Origin: Flavobacterium sp. SUN052
Lineage (GTDB): Bacteria; Bacteroidota; Bacteroidia; Flavobacteriales; Flavobacteriaceae
Length of the DNA: 64,000 bases
Assembly (NCBI RefSeq): GCF_028867935.1
Contig: NZ_JAPQNS010000006.1
Coordinates: 1 to 64,000, forward strand
Direction of reading: 5' to 3'
Below are positions 26,604 through 35,585 of this stretch, one piece after another (the first letter of the stretch is position 1; each line of letters begins with the position of its first letter). Position numbers and translations under genes: made by a program. The notes beneath the pieces were generated by a model. That model saw nothing but the letters and a program-made list of their open reading frames with translations, made no database searches and was not told the DNA's origin.

Positions 26604-26636
26604 GCGAATATTCGCAAACGGTCTAGAATTCGCAAA
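26604..26636. promoter_or_regulatory. Candidate operator: palindrome and repeated TTCGCAAA boxes
   Basis: A perfect 12-bp palindrome GCGAATATTCGC (26604-26615) overlaps TTCGCAAA at 26611-26618, and a second TTCGCAAA lies 18 bp on at 26629-26636. Read on the minus strand these are TTTGCGAA, close to the TTTGCAAA core known for RamB-type regulators. They lie between the regulator gene and the malate synthase-like gene, upstream of both, as an autoregulatory site would. Confidence 0.45.
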
Positions 26637-26677
26637 AAATGTTGCATTTGAGTCAGATTGTATCGACAAGACGAAAA

Positions 26678-26708
26678 CTTGTCCTACCTTCAAATTATCG
26701 TAAGTTTG
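26678..26708 (+). promoter_or_regulatory. Bacteroidota promoter for the ScfR-type regulator
   Basis: A -33 TTG (26679-26681) is followed after 19 bp by TAAGTTTG (26701-26708), a match to the TAnnTTTG -7 element. The transcript would start near 26714, about 30 bp before the ATG at 26746. The candidate operator lies just upstream. Confidence 0.55.
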
Positions 26709-26745
26709 GTGATACGCCACTGCGAGTGGGTCTTTAGCACACATC

Positions 26746-28239
26746 ATGGATTTTAGCTCAACTAGCATCCGTATTCTTTTCGGCTTGAAACTTCGGCAGC
26801 TGCGCTTAGACAAATCGCTGACGCAGTACGATTTAGCAGATATGTCGGGGGTGTCAGTTTCGTACATCAACGAAATAGAAAAGGGTAAGAAGTACCCCAA
26901 AACCGACAAGATCATTGCGCTGGCTTCGGCCATGGGCGTGACCTATGAAGTTCTGGTTTCGCTGCAGTTGAGCAAAAAGATGGAGCCAATCTATGAATTT
27001 CTTCGCTCCAATATTCTGCGTGACCTACCGCTGAGCATGTTCGGTATTGAACCCGCTGACTTGCTTGAACTATTGGCCAATGCGCCTACAAAGTTGAGTG
27101 CGTTCATTAGTACCATCATGGAGATTGGACGGCAATACAACCTCAGTGTCGAGGAGTTTTACTTCGCCGTGTTGCGTACCTATGTGGAAATGCACGAGAA
27201 TTATTTCGCGGACATTGAGATGGCTGCCGAGACGTTCCTGGCTGACGTAAGCCCTGAGCCAACCAATCAACTTACCGACGGGTTTCTGATTCAATACCTC
27301 TGCGAACGTCACGGGTATATCGTAGAATTGTTTGACGATCAGAGTCATCCGCATCTGAATAGTCTTCGGTCGGTGATGTTACCCGCCGAGAAAAAGCTGC
27401 TTCTGAACAAAACGCTGACGACCGACCAACGTGCATTTACGCTAGGTCGTGAGGTGGGTTTTTTGCAACTCGGGGGAAAGGAACGGCCCCTGACATCCTC
27501 ATGGGTTGAGGTACGTTCGTTCGATCAGGTACTGACTAATTTTCAAGCATCCTATTTTTCGGGAGCTATCCTGATGCGAAAAGAGCGATTGTTGCCGCTA
27601 CTGGAACACTGGCTCAGCCTACCAACCTGGGCCGAAGCCGAGGTGGCGCTCGAAAAAATGCTCGACCAGTTGCAGGCTACTCCCGAAACGTTACTGCACC
27701 GGATAAGCAATTTTTTACCCCATTATTTCGGGATAGATCAGTTGTTCTTCCTTCGTTTTGAGCATAAGCCTGGCGACACGCATTTCGATCTTACCAAAGA
27801 AATGCACCTGGCCCGGCTGCATAGTCCGCATGGCATTACAGGGGAACATTATTGCCGCCGGTGGATATCGCTCTCTATTTTGACGGAACTAGCTGATCTG
27901 CAACAACAGGGGCCAGTCGAAAAAGCGTTGCTTCGGGCACAAATCTCAGATTACATCGACTCTCAAAACGCTTACTTTATATTCGGTCTCGCCCGGCCAC
28001 TGACGCCTATCCGTGACCTGAACCATAGCGTCTCATTGGGGATTTTGTTGAACGAAGCCAGTCAGAAACGGGTCCGTTTTCTTAATGATCCTGCTATTCC
28101 CCGGCGGAATGTGAATGAATCATGTGAGCGTTGCCGAGCCATCGATTGCCTCGAACGCTCAGCCCCGCCTACACTCCTGCACAAGCGCGAACGCATACAG
28201 GTGCTGAAAGGAGCCTTGCAGGATTTGGGAGTTAGGTGA
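26746..28239 (+). CDS. XRE-family ScfR/RamB-like transcriptional regulator
   Basis: 497 residues. The N-terminal helix-turn-helix (about 8-66) contains LRQLRLDKSLTQYDLADMSG and SVSYINEIEKGKKYPKTDKI. A central region resembles the IrrE/ImmA-like domain, but the metal-binding HExxH helix is degenerate (TLGREVGFLQLGG), as is usual in this regulator group. The C-terminus is DUF2083-like with CERCRAIDC. Family members (RamB, MccR and relatives) control acetate, propionate and glyoxylate-shunt genes and are thought to sense short-chain acyl-CoA. Here the divergent neighbour is only a malate synthase tail, and no isocitrate lyase is present. A promoter and a possible operator lie upstream, and a hairpin follows the stop. 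Confidence 0.88.
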   Translation: MDFSSTSIRILFGLKLRQLRLDKSLTQYDLADMSGVSVSYINEIEKGKKYPKTDKIIALASAMGVTYEVLVSLQLSKKMEPIYEFLRSNILRDLPLSMFGIEPADLLELLANAPTKLSAFISTIMEIGRQYNLSVEEFYFAVLRTYVEMHENYFADIEMAAETFLADVSPEPTNQLTDGFLIQYLCERHGYIVELFDDQSHPHLNSLRSVMLPAEKKLLLNKTLTTDQRAFTLGREVGFLQLGGKERPLTSSWVEVRSFDQVLTNFQASYFSGAILMRKERLLPLLEHWLSLPTWAEAEVALEKMLDQLQATPETLLHRISNFLPHYFGIDQLFFLRFEHKPGDTHFDLTKEMHLARLHSPHGITGEHYCRRWISLSILTELADLQQQGPVEKALLRAQISDYIDSQNAYFIFGLARPLTPIRDLNHSVSLGILLNEASQKRVRFLNDPAIPRRNVNESCERCRAIDCLERSAPPTLLHKRERIQVLKGALQDLGVR

Positions 28240-28245
28240 TTTTAT

Positions 28246-28313
28246 GAACACGGATTGTTCGAGAAGAAATCCGTAGTTATTCGTTCAATCCGTCTAATCC
28301 GTGTTCCCTTTTT
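28246..28313 (+). terminator. Hairpin after the regulator built from AATCCGT repeats
   Basis: GAACACGGATT (28246-28256) and AATCCGTGTTC (28296-28306) are exact reverse complements, followed by CCCTTTTT. Inside the loop further AATCCGT/ATCCGT copies appear. It can act as a terminator for the regulator but looks like a dispersed intergenic repeat. Confidence 0.55.
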
Positions 28314-28367
28314 AAACCTTTCCTTCTCTTTCCTGTCATACCCAAATAGGCTATCAACCCCGATGCT

Positions 28368-29816
28368 ATGGAACAGACAAATGAGCCCCAACGCCTACCT
28401 GTTGCCCAAGTACGTCACCTCTTTAATCGAGCTGCTTTTGGCGCTACGCCTGCCGAAATAGATGCAGCTAGTCGCCAGTCACTCCGGCGTGTCATTCGAA
28501 AATTGCTGGATGAAAGCAAAGCGGTAGAGCCGCTGAACGTTGTGGATGAGCAGTACGATAGCAAAAAAGAGTTGAAAGGAATGCTGCGTGGCGGTACTAT
28601 CGACCGTGAGGCACTGCGCATGCGGATTCGGGAAAACGCCGAAATGGTTCGCGATCTGAATATCCAGTGGCTCGACCGGATGGCGGCAACAAAAGGTGCT
28701 TTACGTGAGAAAATGGCTCTGTTCTGGCATGGCCATTTTGCCGTTCGGGCGCAGGGCCGTAATGCTCAGGTGATGCAGCATTATGGGAACGTGATTCGCC
28801 AAAATGCGCTGGGATCGTTTGGCGATTTGCTAATGGCCGTTTCGAAAACACCAGCCATGTTGCAGTTCCTCAACAACCAGCAGAACCGCAAAAACGCCCC
28901 CAACGAGAACTTTGCCCGCGAAGTAATGGAGTTGTTTACGCTGGGGCGTGGCAACTATAAAGAGCAGGATATTAAAGAAGCTGCCCGCGCTTTTACGGGC
29001 TGGCAATTTACCCCCGAAGGCGAGTTTGTGTTTCGCGAACGCGTACACGACGAGGGCCAAAAGACAATTTTTGGTAAAACAGGGGTTTTCCGGGGAGAAG
29101 ATGTTATTCAACTCTTGTTGGAAAAGCCCGAAACAGCTCGGTTCGTTGTTGGAAAAGTCTACCGTTTCTTCGTAAACGAAACGCCCGATGATGCCCGGAT
29201 TGCCTCACTGGCCGACCAGTTTTATAAGAGCGGATATCGGATTACTGACCTGATGGAGAGCATTTTCGCGGCTGACTGGTTTTACGATGCTGCTAATATG
29301 GGGGCGCATGTAAAATCGCCGGTGGAATTGCTGGCAGGTATGCGACACGCCTTGAGTGTAAGCTTCGATCAGCCTCAACCACAGATATTTGTACAACGGA
29401 CCCTAGGGCAGGTGTTGTTCTACCCACCCAATGTGGCCGGTTGGGCGGGTGGCCGAAACTGGATCGATTCGTCGAGTTTGTTATTCCGGATGAAGTTGCC
29501 CGAGTATGTATTGAAAGCAGCAGAAGTAAACGTGAGGGCAAAAGACGAGGGTGATGTAAATGCGGTTCTGTTGGCTCGCAAAGGCAAGAACCAGTTCACC
29601 ACGAAAGTCGACTGGGATGAATTCGACAAGACATTTGCCCGCACCGACGAAGCTGCACTTCCCGATGCGTTGGCTGCGTATCTGCTCCCTTTTCCGCTTC
29701 AAAATGAGCAACGTGCTCTGCTCCTAAAGCAACTGAAACCGGACCAATCGCAAGCCGATAAAATCAAAACACTAACCGTTGGGATCATGTCCCTACCGGA
29801 ATATCAACTCAGTTAA
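28368..29816 (+). CDS. DUF1800 family protein
   Basis: 482 residues. The N-terminus has the family opening HLFNRAAFGATPAEID. Other conserved blocks are MALFWHGHFAVR, NENFAREVMELFTLGRGNY, EAARAFTGWQF, VKSPVELLAGM and PPNVAGWAGGRNWI. No signal peptide is evident at the ATG. DUF1800 proteins have no settled function but are nearly always paired with a DUF1501 protein, as here (83 bp downstream, same strand). The pair is frequent in Bacteroidota and Planctomycetes. Confidence 0.92.
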   Translation: MEQTNEPQRLPVAQVRHLFNRAAFGATPAEIDAASRQSLRRVIRKLLDESKAVEPLNVVDEQYDSKKELKGMLRGGTIDREALRMRIRENAEMVRDLNIQWLDRMAATKGALREKMALFWHGHFAVRAQGRNAQVMQHYGNVIRQNALGSFGDLLMAVSKTPAMLQFLNNQQNRKNAPNENFAREVMELFTLGRGNYKEQDIKEAARAFTGWQFTPEGEFVFRERVHDEGQKTIFGKTGVFRGEDVIQLLLEKPETARFVVGKVYRFFVNETPDDARIASLADQFYKSGYRITDLMESIFAADWFYDAANMGAHVKSPVELLAGMRHALSVSFDQPQPQIFVQRTLGQVLFYPPNVAGWAGGRNWIDSSSLLFRMKLPEYVLKAAEVNVRAKDEGDVNAVLLARKGKNQFTTKVDWDEFDKTFARTDEAALPDALAAYLLPFPLQNEQRALLLKQLKPDQSQADKIKTLTVGIMSLPEYQLS

Positions 29817-29894
29817 CAGTGAGCAATGAACAGCTAACAGATCATCAATCGGTTGGCTATTCACTGCTCACTGTTAGTTGTTCACTGCTAACTG
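29810..29894. repeat. Imperfect inverted repeat of AGTGAACA-type words
   Basis: Between the DUF1800 stop and the DUF1501 ATG, CAGTTAACAGTGAGCAATGA (from 29810) is mirrored by TCACTGCTCACTG and TTCACTGCTAACTG (29861-29894). The words are variants of CAGTTAnCAGTGAnCA. A related AACAGTGAACAATGA word occurs at 60192-60206. Confidence 0.7.
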
Positions 29895-29899
29895 AAACC

Positions 29900-31138
29900 A
29901 TGAACCGTCGCAACTTTCTCCAAAAATCAGCCCTTACCACAGCCGGTTCGCTGCTGATTCCCCATTTTTTGAAAGCGTATGAATTAGACCGTTTAGGTCT
30001 GCCTGCCAACAGCCAGAAAATTGTGGTTGTGGTACAGTTATCGGGCGGCAATGATGGTCTGAATACAGTGGTGCCGTTCCGGAATGACATTTACTATCGC
30101 GAACGTCCAACCATTGCGATTCGGCCCGACAAGGTGTTGAAACTGACAGATGATTTGGGGTTGAACCCGGCACTGGAACCGCTCCGTCCGCTTTACGACG
30201 ATGGGCAGATGACAATCATCAACAACGTCGGCTATCCCAACCCCGACCGTTCACACTTTCGGTCGATGGACATCTGGCACACGGCCAGCGACTCGAACCA
30301 ATACCTCAATACGGGCTGGGTGGGTCGCTATCTTGATGCCCAATGTCAGGGCAAACCCGCTAATCGCAAAGGCGTACCGTATCGTGCCCTCGAAGTAGAC
30401 GATACCCTCAGTTTGTCCATGAAAGGGGCAGAGATCAATGGCCTAGCCGTGTTAGACCCCAAAAAACTGTTCAATCAAACAAGGGGTGAATTGGTAAAAA
30501 ACCTGAGTGCCGAAACCCCCGATCAGCAGCGTGGCGGAGTGCATGGGAATGTCGGGTATCTGTATAAAACGCTGGCCGAAACGGTTTCATCGGCGGAGTA
30601 TGTGTATGGGAAAGCCAAAAACATTTCGAGCACAAAAACATATCCAGCCAGTGAATTAGGCAACCGACTCAAAACAGTGTCAGAACTAATTCAGTCGGGT
30701 GTTGAAACCAGTGTGTATTACGTGTCGATTGGTGGGTTCGATACGCACATAAACCAGCCGGGGCAACAGGAACGACTACTGAAGCAATACGCCGAAGCCG
30801 TGCGAGCATTTATGGACGACATTAAAGCCGCAGGCCGTATGCAGGATGTGTTATTGATGACCTTCTCGGAGTTTGGTCGCAGGGTGAAACAAAACGGTAG
30901 CAACGGTACCGATCATGGCACCGCCAGTAACGTTATGCTGTTTGGTGGTAACGGAGCAACTCCTGCCGCCAGTTCACGGGTGATCAATGCGGCTCCCAAC
31001 TTAACCGACCTCGACGAAGGCGATTTGAAATACTCCGTTGATTTCCGAAGTATCTACGCAACACTGCTCCGCGACTGGCTCAAAACCGATGACGTGGCTA
31101 TTTTAGGACGCAAGTTTGACACGCTGGCAATAGTATAA
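29900..31138 (+). CDS. DUF1501 family protein with Tat-like signal
   Basis: 412 residues from the ATG at 29900. That start yields a Tat-like signal (MNRRNFLQKSALTTAG); the longer frame to 29819 only reads through repeat sequence. DUF1501 belongs to the alkaline phosphatase/sulfatase-like fold group. Visible blocks are VVQLSGGNDGLNTVVP, RSHFRSMDIWHTA, IGGFDTHINQPGQQ and FSEFGRRVKQNGSNGTDHG, which hold the likely metal-binding Asp and His residues. It is partnered with the DUF1800 gene upstream and should act outside the cytoplasm. Confidence 0.92.
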   Translation: MNRRNFLQKSALTTAGSLLIPHFLKAYELDRLGLPANSQKIVVVVQLSGGNDGLNTVVPFRNDIYYRERPTIAIRPDKVLKLTDDLGLNPALEPLRPLYDDGQMTIINNVGYPNPDRSHFRSMDIWHTASDSNQYLNTGWVGRYLDAQCQGKPANRKGVPYRALEVDDTLSLSMKGAEINGLAVLDPKKLFNQTRGELVKNLSAETPDQQRGGVHGNVGYLYKTLAETVSSAEYVYGKAKNISSTKTYPASELGNRLKTVSELIQSGVETSVYYVSIGGFDTHINQPGQQERLLKQYAEAVRAFMDDIKAAGRMQDVLLMTFSEFGRRVKQNGSNGTDHGTASNVMLFGGNGATPAASSRVINAAPNLTDLDEGDLKYSVDFRSIYATLLRDWLKTDDVAILGRKFDTLAIV

Positions 31139-31229
31139 TACGATAAAATCCACCCTCATTTTAATCTATTCTGCCTGATTCTCCGTTATTTCGCAAAGAG
31201 TATCCGCATATTGGTACTTCTTGTTGTTG

Positions 31230-31718
31230 ATGGTAGGAATAATAATGGGGAGCATCTCCGACCGCAAGGTGATGCAGGAAGCCGCTGACGCCCTTACGTC
31301 GCTGGGTGTTGCCTGGGAAATGGACATTGTGTCGGCCCACCGCACACCCGAAAAAATGGTCGATTACGCTAAAGCCGCCCGCGACCGGGGTATAAAGGTA
31401 ATTATTGCCGGGGCGGGTGGAGCCGCTCACTTGCCCGGAATGGTGGCCTCGCTCACTACGTTACCTGTAATTGGTGTTCCCGTCAAATCGAGTAACTCCA
31501 TTGATGGTTGGGATTCGGTGTTATCCATCCTTCAGATGCCTTCGGGGGTGCCGGTGGCTACTGTAGCGCTCAACGGTGCACGGAATGCGGGAATTTTAGC
31601 GGCTCAAATTGTGAGCATTGCGGATGCTGCCGTGGCTGATAAACTAGCTGTTTTTAAGGAAGAACTGAAGACAAAAGTGGCTGAAATGAGCCAGGAATTA
31701 CTAAAGAATGAACGCTAA
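31230..31718 (+). CDS. purE: N5-carboxyaminoimidazole ribonucleotide mutase
   Basis: Purine biosynthesis: rearranges N5-CAIR to CAIR. 162 residues from the ATG at 31230 (an upstream TTG adds three residues). Class I PurE signatures are [21 protein letters not shown] with the catalytic His, [17 protein letters not shown] and [13 protein letters not shown] [16 protein letters not shown]. It stands apart from other purine genes; no purK is adjacent in this window. It overlaps the LysM gene by 11 bp. Confidence 0.96.
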   Translation: MVGIIMGSISDRKVMQEAADALTSLGVAWEMDIVSAHRTPEKMVDYAKAARDRGIKVIIAGAGGAAHLPGMVASLTTLPVIGVPVKSSNSIDGWDSVLSILQMPSGVPVATVALNGARNAGILAAQIVSIADAAVADKLAVFKEELKTKVAEMSQELLKNER

Positions 31719-32481
31719 CAATACACGGAATGGGCAGGGAAGCTCAACGTTGCCCGCTATCACGCTACTAGTTCTGGCGGGATTAATTGTGGCTTTATTG
31801 TATGTTGGCTACGAGTATGTGGCCGACAATACGGGAGGGGCCGAAGAGCTGACCAACGTAGCTTTGGATACCACCACTCGCTCGTTGGCTAGTCAGGGTG
31901 ATCCCGAATTTATTACACCTTTGGATACACTCACTGACACGACATCAACCCCCACGCCAGTCGACCTGTCACAATCCAGTTCACCAGTTGAAGAACCTGC
32001 CAATGATGCCGTAGTTGAGGATGTTGCCGAGGCTAATCGGGAAAAAACGGAGGGCAAACCAACTGCCGAAGAATTAAAAACACCGGTGACTCCGCCAGCA
32101 GCAGAAAAGCCTGTTGAAACCCCCAAACCAGCCGAGGAGAAACCTGTCGAGAAAGTAGCTGTGAAGCCAGGCGGTGTTTCGTCGTCGCACACGGTGGGTG
32201 CAGGCGAAACATTCTACGGAATTGCCAACCGGTACAACATGAAAATAAACACCCTCAAAGAGCTAAATCCTGACGTGTCTGAAGAGCAGGTAAAATCGGG
32301 TGTAACGAAACTCAAAGTAAAAGCTATGGCCGTGCATACCGTAGGGCCGGGCGACGTGTTACGGGTAGTGGCTCAAAAATATGGCGTCAGTAAAGAGGCT
32401 ATTATGCGGGCCAACGGCAAAAGCAAAGACCTGGCTACGCGGGGTGAGAAACTGATTATTCCCTTCCCGGAAAAGCAGTAG
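31708..32481 (+). CDS. Membrane-anchored protein with two LysM domains
   Basis: 257 residues. An N-terminal transmembrane segment (about 16-36, [16 protein letters not shown]) anchors it. A long Pro/Glu/Lys/Thr-rich stretch follows (about 50-155), then two LysM domains at about 160-205 ([18 protein letters not shown]) and 208-256 ([18 protein letters not shown]). LysM binds peptidoglycan glycan. No catalytic domain is attached. It overlaps the purE stop by 11 bp, which suggests cotranscription but not shared function. Confidence 0.88.
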   Translation: MNANNTRNGQGSSTLPAITLLVLAGLIVALLYVGYEYVADNTGGAEELTNVALDTTTRSLASQGDPEFITPLDTLTDTTSTPTPVDLSQSSSPVEEPANDAVVEDVAEANREKTEGKPTAEELKTPVTPPAAEKPVETPKPAEEKPVEKVAVKPGGVSSSHTVGAGETFYGIANRYNMKINTLKELNPDVSEEQVKSGVTKLKVKAMAVHTVGPGDVLRVVAQKYGVSKEAIMRANGKSKDLATRGEKLIIPFPEKQ

Positions 32482-32493
32482 AGAAACGTGTTG

Positions 32494-33330
32494 TCATTTG
32501 CGTTCATACACTAGCCCCATTGTCCAGCGAAGATCGTTCCGAACACGACCGGGTGAAACGATGCTTTCGTATGAATTAGCCAAGGCTGTGCGTATACTAA
32601 GCGCGTTGGTCATTTTGATCTGTACACTCACGCTGCCGTTCCAACGAACATTTCCACGCTGATTAAGAGCTGGTTGCCAGAATGTTGTATGACTTACGGT
32701 GACCTTGTCATTGATAGTGTATTCACCGAAAAGCCGGGCCGAATTTCGCCAGACACGAACATCCTCAAGCTCCAGAAAATCGGAGTTTTCGTGCAGAAGC
32801 ACATCCGTTAACGACAGATAAGCTTTGGGCCGATTCACAATTTTGACCCCGGCACCACCCGCCACAATCCAGCGACTCAGAATCTTGCGCAGGTTGCTCC
32901 GTTCGAATGATCCGAAGGCTAAGTAGTAAACTCGCTCTTCGTGCCGGTAGGTTGTCCGAAAATCGCCAAACCATTCCCGTTCATTTAATAAACCGTTTTG
33001 TCGACCATATACAAACGACGGGTTGGTCGAAAATTTGAACTGTTTACTAGCCGAGTAGTCGATGGCTGCGGTGAGTTGTAAGAGAATGCGGTTTACGTTG
33101 CCTTGGGTGGCAGTACCGTCGGTAGTCAGGCGATATAGGAACACCGCCGGTGTGATCGTTGTTGAGCTGACGGTCGTAGCATTTCCCGTCTTGGTTGAGT
33201 CAACTTTAACCTTTTGTGTGCTGTCTGGCTGCGAGGGACGCAGTGGGTCTGGTTGTTCTGTGGTCTGTGCATTGGCATTGAGCAGCAGGCATAAAAGAGC
33301 TAAAGCGAGCAGAGTTTGATACAATCGCAT
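32494..33330 (-). CDS. Outer-membrane DUF481-like beta-barrel protein
   Basis: 278 residues from the ATG at 33330, which begins a signal peptide (MRLYQTLLALALLCLLLNANA); the longer frame adds 16 residues before it. After a charged Ser/Thr linker the protein alternates aromatic-rich strands (SKQFKFSTNPSFVYG, EERVYYLAFGSFERS, VTVSHTTFWQPALN) and ends MGLVYERK, as a beta-barrel would. The pattern resembles DUF481-type outer membrane proteins. The family call is tentative. It is convergent with the LysM gene (12 bp apart). Confidence 0.65.
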   Translation of the reverse strand: MRLYQTLLALALLCLLLNANAQTTEQPDPLRPSQPDSTQKVKVDSTKTGNATTVSSTTITPAVFLYRLTTDGTATQGNVNRILLQLTAAIDYSASKQFKFSTNPSFVYGRQNGLLNEREWFGDFRTTYRHEERVYYLAFGSFERSNLRKILSRWIVAGGAGVKIVNRPKAYLSLTDVLLHENSDFLELEDVRVWRNSARLFGEYTINDKVTVSHTTFWQPALNQRGNVRWNGSVSVQIKMTNALSIRTALANSYESIVSPGRVRNDLRWTMGLVYERK

Positions 33331-33394
33331 AGTGTAATCGGTAATTCGGCAATAAAATTTCCCTTTTTTTACAGTCAATTAACGATCAAACACT

Positions 33395-34360
33395 ATGACC
33401 CGTTGGGGAATCTTAGGCTTAGGCCGTATCGCTCATAAATTCGTACAGGATCTGCTCACCGTTGAAGGGGCCGTTCTACACGCTGTTGCCGCTTCTGATC
33501 AGGAACGCGCCAATGAATTTGGCCAACAGTATGGGGCCACTCATATCTACAGTTCCTACGAAGATCTTCTTACCTGCCCCGACCTCGATGTGGTATACAT
33601 CGCTACCCGCCATGTGCAACACCGCGACAATACGGTAATGCTGTTGAATGCGGGTATTCCGGTGCTATGCGAAAAACCGTTTGGCATGGATGCCGGGCAG
33701 GTAAACCAGATGGTGACAACGGCACGGAGCAAAAACGTTTTCTTGATGGAAGCGCTTTGGAGTCGGTTTATGCCTACCATTCTGAAAGCGTATGATTTGA
33801 TCCAGGCGGGTGCCATTGGACGGGTTCGTATGGTGCGGGCTGACTTTGGTTTTCCGGCCCCCTTCAATCCCGACGGGCGGCTTTTTAACAAAGAATTAGG
33901 GGGTGGATCGCTGCTGGACATTGGTATTTACCCGCTGTTTTTGTCGTACCTGATGCTGGGTAAACCCACCAAAATTCGGGCTGCTGCTACATTTGGTTCA
34001 ACCGGCGTGGATGAACAATGTGGTATGACCTTGACCTACGCCGATGGAGCCATTGCTGTTCTCGACAGTACGTTATTGGTAAAAACCGACGGGGTAGGCG
34101 TGATCTACGGCGAAACAGGTACGATCCGAATTCGCGGGCGTTTTCACGAAAGTCAGGCTATGACACTGGAGCGGGAGGGCGAAGAAGTAGAGGTATTTTC
34201 TGCTGATCGCCAGACGTTTGGTTATGAATACGAGATCCGGCATGTGATGCAATGCCTTAGCGAAGGACTAACCGAAAGTCCGCTTTGGCCACTTGACAAC
34301 AGTTTGGACTTGATCAATATACTTGACGCTGTCCGTGCAGAAGCGGGAATCACCTACTAA
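33395..34360 (+). CDS. Gfo/Idh/MocA family oxidoreductase
   Basis: 321 residues, a second member of the family at the start of the window but shorter. The Rossmann turn is WGILGLGRIAHKF and the catalytic-Lys motif is LCEKPFGMD. GGGSLLDIGIYPLFLSYLMLG matches the trans-dihydrodiol/xylose dehydrogenase-like branch, with the conserved Asp-x-Gly-x-Tyr. It lacks a signal peptide, so it acts in the cytoplasm on sugars or related compounds. It heads a plus-strand run with an amidohydrolase and a GH97 enzyme, which is compatible with carbohydrate use. Confidence 0.9.
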   Translation: MTRWGILGLGRIAHKFVQDLLTVEGAVLHAVAASDQERANEFGQQYGATHIYSSYEDLLTCPDLDVVYIATRHVQHRDNTVMLLNAGIPVLCEKPFGMDAGQVNQMVTTARSKNVFLMEALWSRFMPTILKAYDLIQAGAIGRVRMVRADFGFPAPFNPDGRLFNKELGGGSLLDIGIYPLFLSYLMLGKPTKIRAAATFGSTGVDEQCGMTLTYADGAIAVLDSTLLVKTDGVGVIYGETGTIRIRGRFHESQAMTLEREGEEVEVFSADRQTFGYEYEIRHVMQCLSEGLTESPLWPLDNSLDLINILDAVRAEAGITY

Positions 34361-34451
34361 CGAACGGCTATGACCATCGTTTTTGCTATTTTGCAGATCA
34401 TTGCTGTACAAACAACCTGTTCATCGTATCTATTGGCTACTAGTTGACCTA

Positions 34452-35585
34452 ATGAAAACATACTGTTCTCTACTACTATTGCTCCTGGCAGGAGCGTGCA
34501 ATGCCCAGACGGCTAGCTCTACAAAACCGGCCGAAATGCCGCTGGGGTTTGAAGAATACGACCCCGTTTCAACGCTTAAAGTCCCTGAACACAAGCTACA
34601 AAAAGCCAAATTTCCATTCATCGACGTACACAATCACCAGTTTCAGATGGGCCGGGGTGATGATCTTCATCAACTGGTTTCGCAAATGGACAGCCTGAAT
34701 ATGCAGGTGATGATTAACCTGAGCGGACGTGGCTGGGGCAGTGTCGACGAAAACACCAAGTTCTTCAATACTGCCCTGGCTGGCATTCAGAAAACGGCTC
34801 CCAAGCGGCTTATCCTGTTCTCAAACATCAATTTCGATGATATTGGCAAGGCCGGCTGGACCGAGCAGGCCGTTAAAATTTTGGCCGACGACGTGAAAAA
34901 TGGGGCAAAGGGTCTGAAAATCTACAAAAGCCTTGGCCTCAATGTCAAAGACAACACGGGCAAACGCGTTCGGGTCGATGATGAGCGCCTTGACCCTATC
35001 TGGGCCAAATGTGGTGAACTGGGCATTCCTGTGCTGATTCACACGGCCGACCCCAAATCGTTCTGGGACCCCATGGATCGCTACAACGAACGCTGGCTTG
35101 AACTTAAGCTTCATGCTGGTCGTAAACGCAGCGCCAATGATCCTGTCCCTTGGGCTACCCTGCTAGCCGAACAGCACAATGTGTTCCGGAAACACCCCAA
35201 AACAACGTTTATCAATGCGCACATGGGTTGGTATCCTAACGATCTGGATAAGCTCGACAGCCTGATGAAGGTGTTCCCGAATACACTGGTCGAAATTGGG
35301 GCTGTCATCGCCGAACTTGGTCGCCAGCCACGGGCATCGAAGAAATTTTTTGAAAAGTACCAGGACCGGATTCTGTTTGGCAAAGACTCGTGGGTACCCA
35401 GCGAATATGCGACCTACTTTCGCGTTCTAGAAACCGAAGACGAGTACTTTCCGTATCACAAAAAATACCATGCGTTCTGGCGCATGTACGGTATGGGGCT
35501 TTCCGACGATGTCCTGAAAAAAGTGTATTATAAAAACGCGCTCCGCATTATTCCCGGTCTTGATAAAAGCCAGTTTCCCCAGTGA
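34452..35585 (+). CDS. Exported amidohydrolase family protein
   Basis: 377 residues from the ATG at 34452, which opens a signal (MKTYCSLLLLLLAGACNAQ) that could be cut at the Cys (an imperfect lipobox AGAC) or after NAQ. The metal-dependent hydrolase barrel shows HNH in FIDVHNHQF, VLIHTADP, FINAHMGWYP and LFGKDSW, corresponding to the amidohydrolase-2 metal ligands and Asp. The natural substrate is unknown. Its TGA overlaps the GTG of the GH97 gene (GTGA), so the two are probably translated together. Confidence 0.87.
   Translation: MKTYCSLLLLLLAGACNAQTASSTKPAEMPLGFEEYDPVSTLKVPEHKLQKAKFPFIDVHNHQFQMGRGDDLHQLVSQMDSLNMQVMINLSGRGWGSVDENTKFFNTALAGIQKTAPKRLILFSNINFDDIGKAGWTEQAVKILADDVKNGAKGLKIYKSLGLNVKDNTGKRVRVDDERLDPIWAKCGELGIPVLIHTADPKSFWDPMDRYNERWLELKLHAGRKRSANDPVPWATLLAEQHNVFRKHPKTTFINAHMGWYPNDLDKLDSLMKVFPNTLVEIGAVIAELGRQPRASKKFFEKYQDRILFGKDSWVPSEYATYFRVLETEDEYFPYHKKYHAFWRMYGMGLSDDVLKKVYYKNALRIIPGLDKSQFPQ

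Noticed and set aside
26534..26647. Longer start for the malate synthase-like gene at 26647
   Set aside because: The added 38 residues run through the candidate operator and do not resemble the family, so the start at 26533 was preferred.
29819..29899. Longer start for the DUF1501 protein at 29819
   Set aside because: This stretch encodes only the AGTGAACA-type repeat; the Tat-like signal begins at the ATG at 29900.
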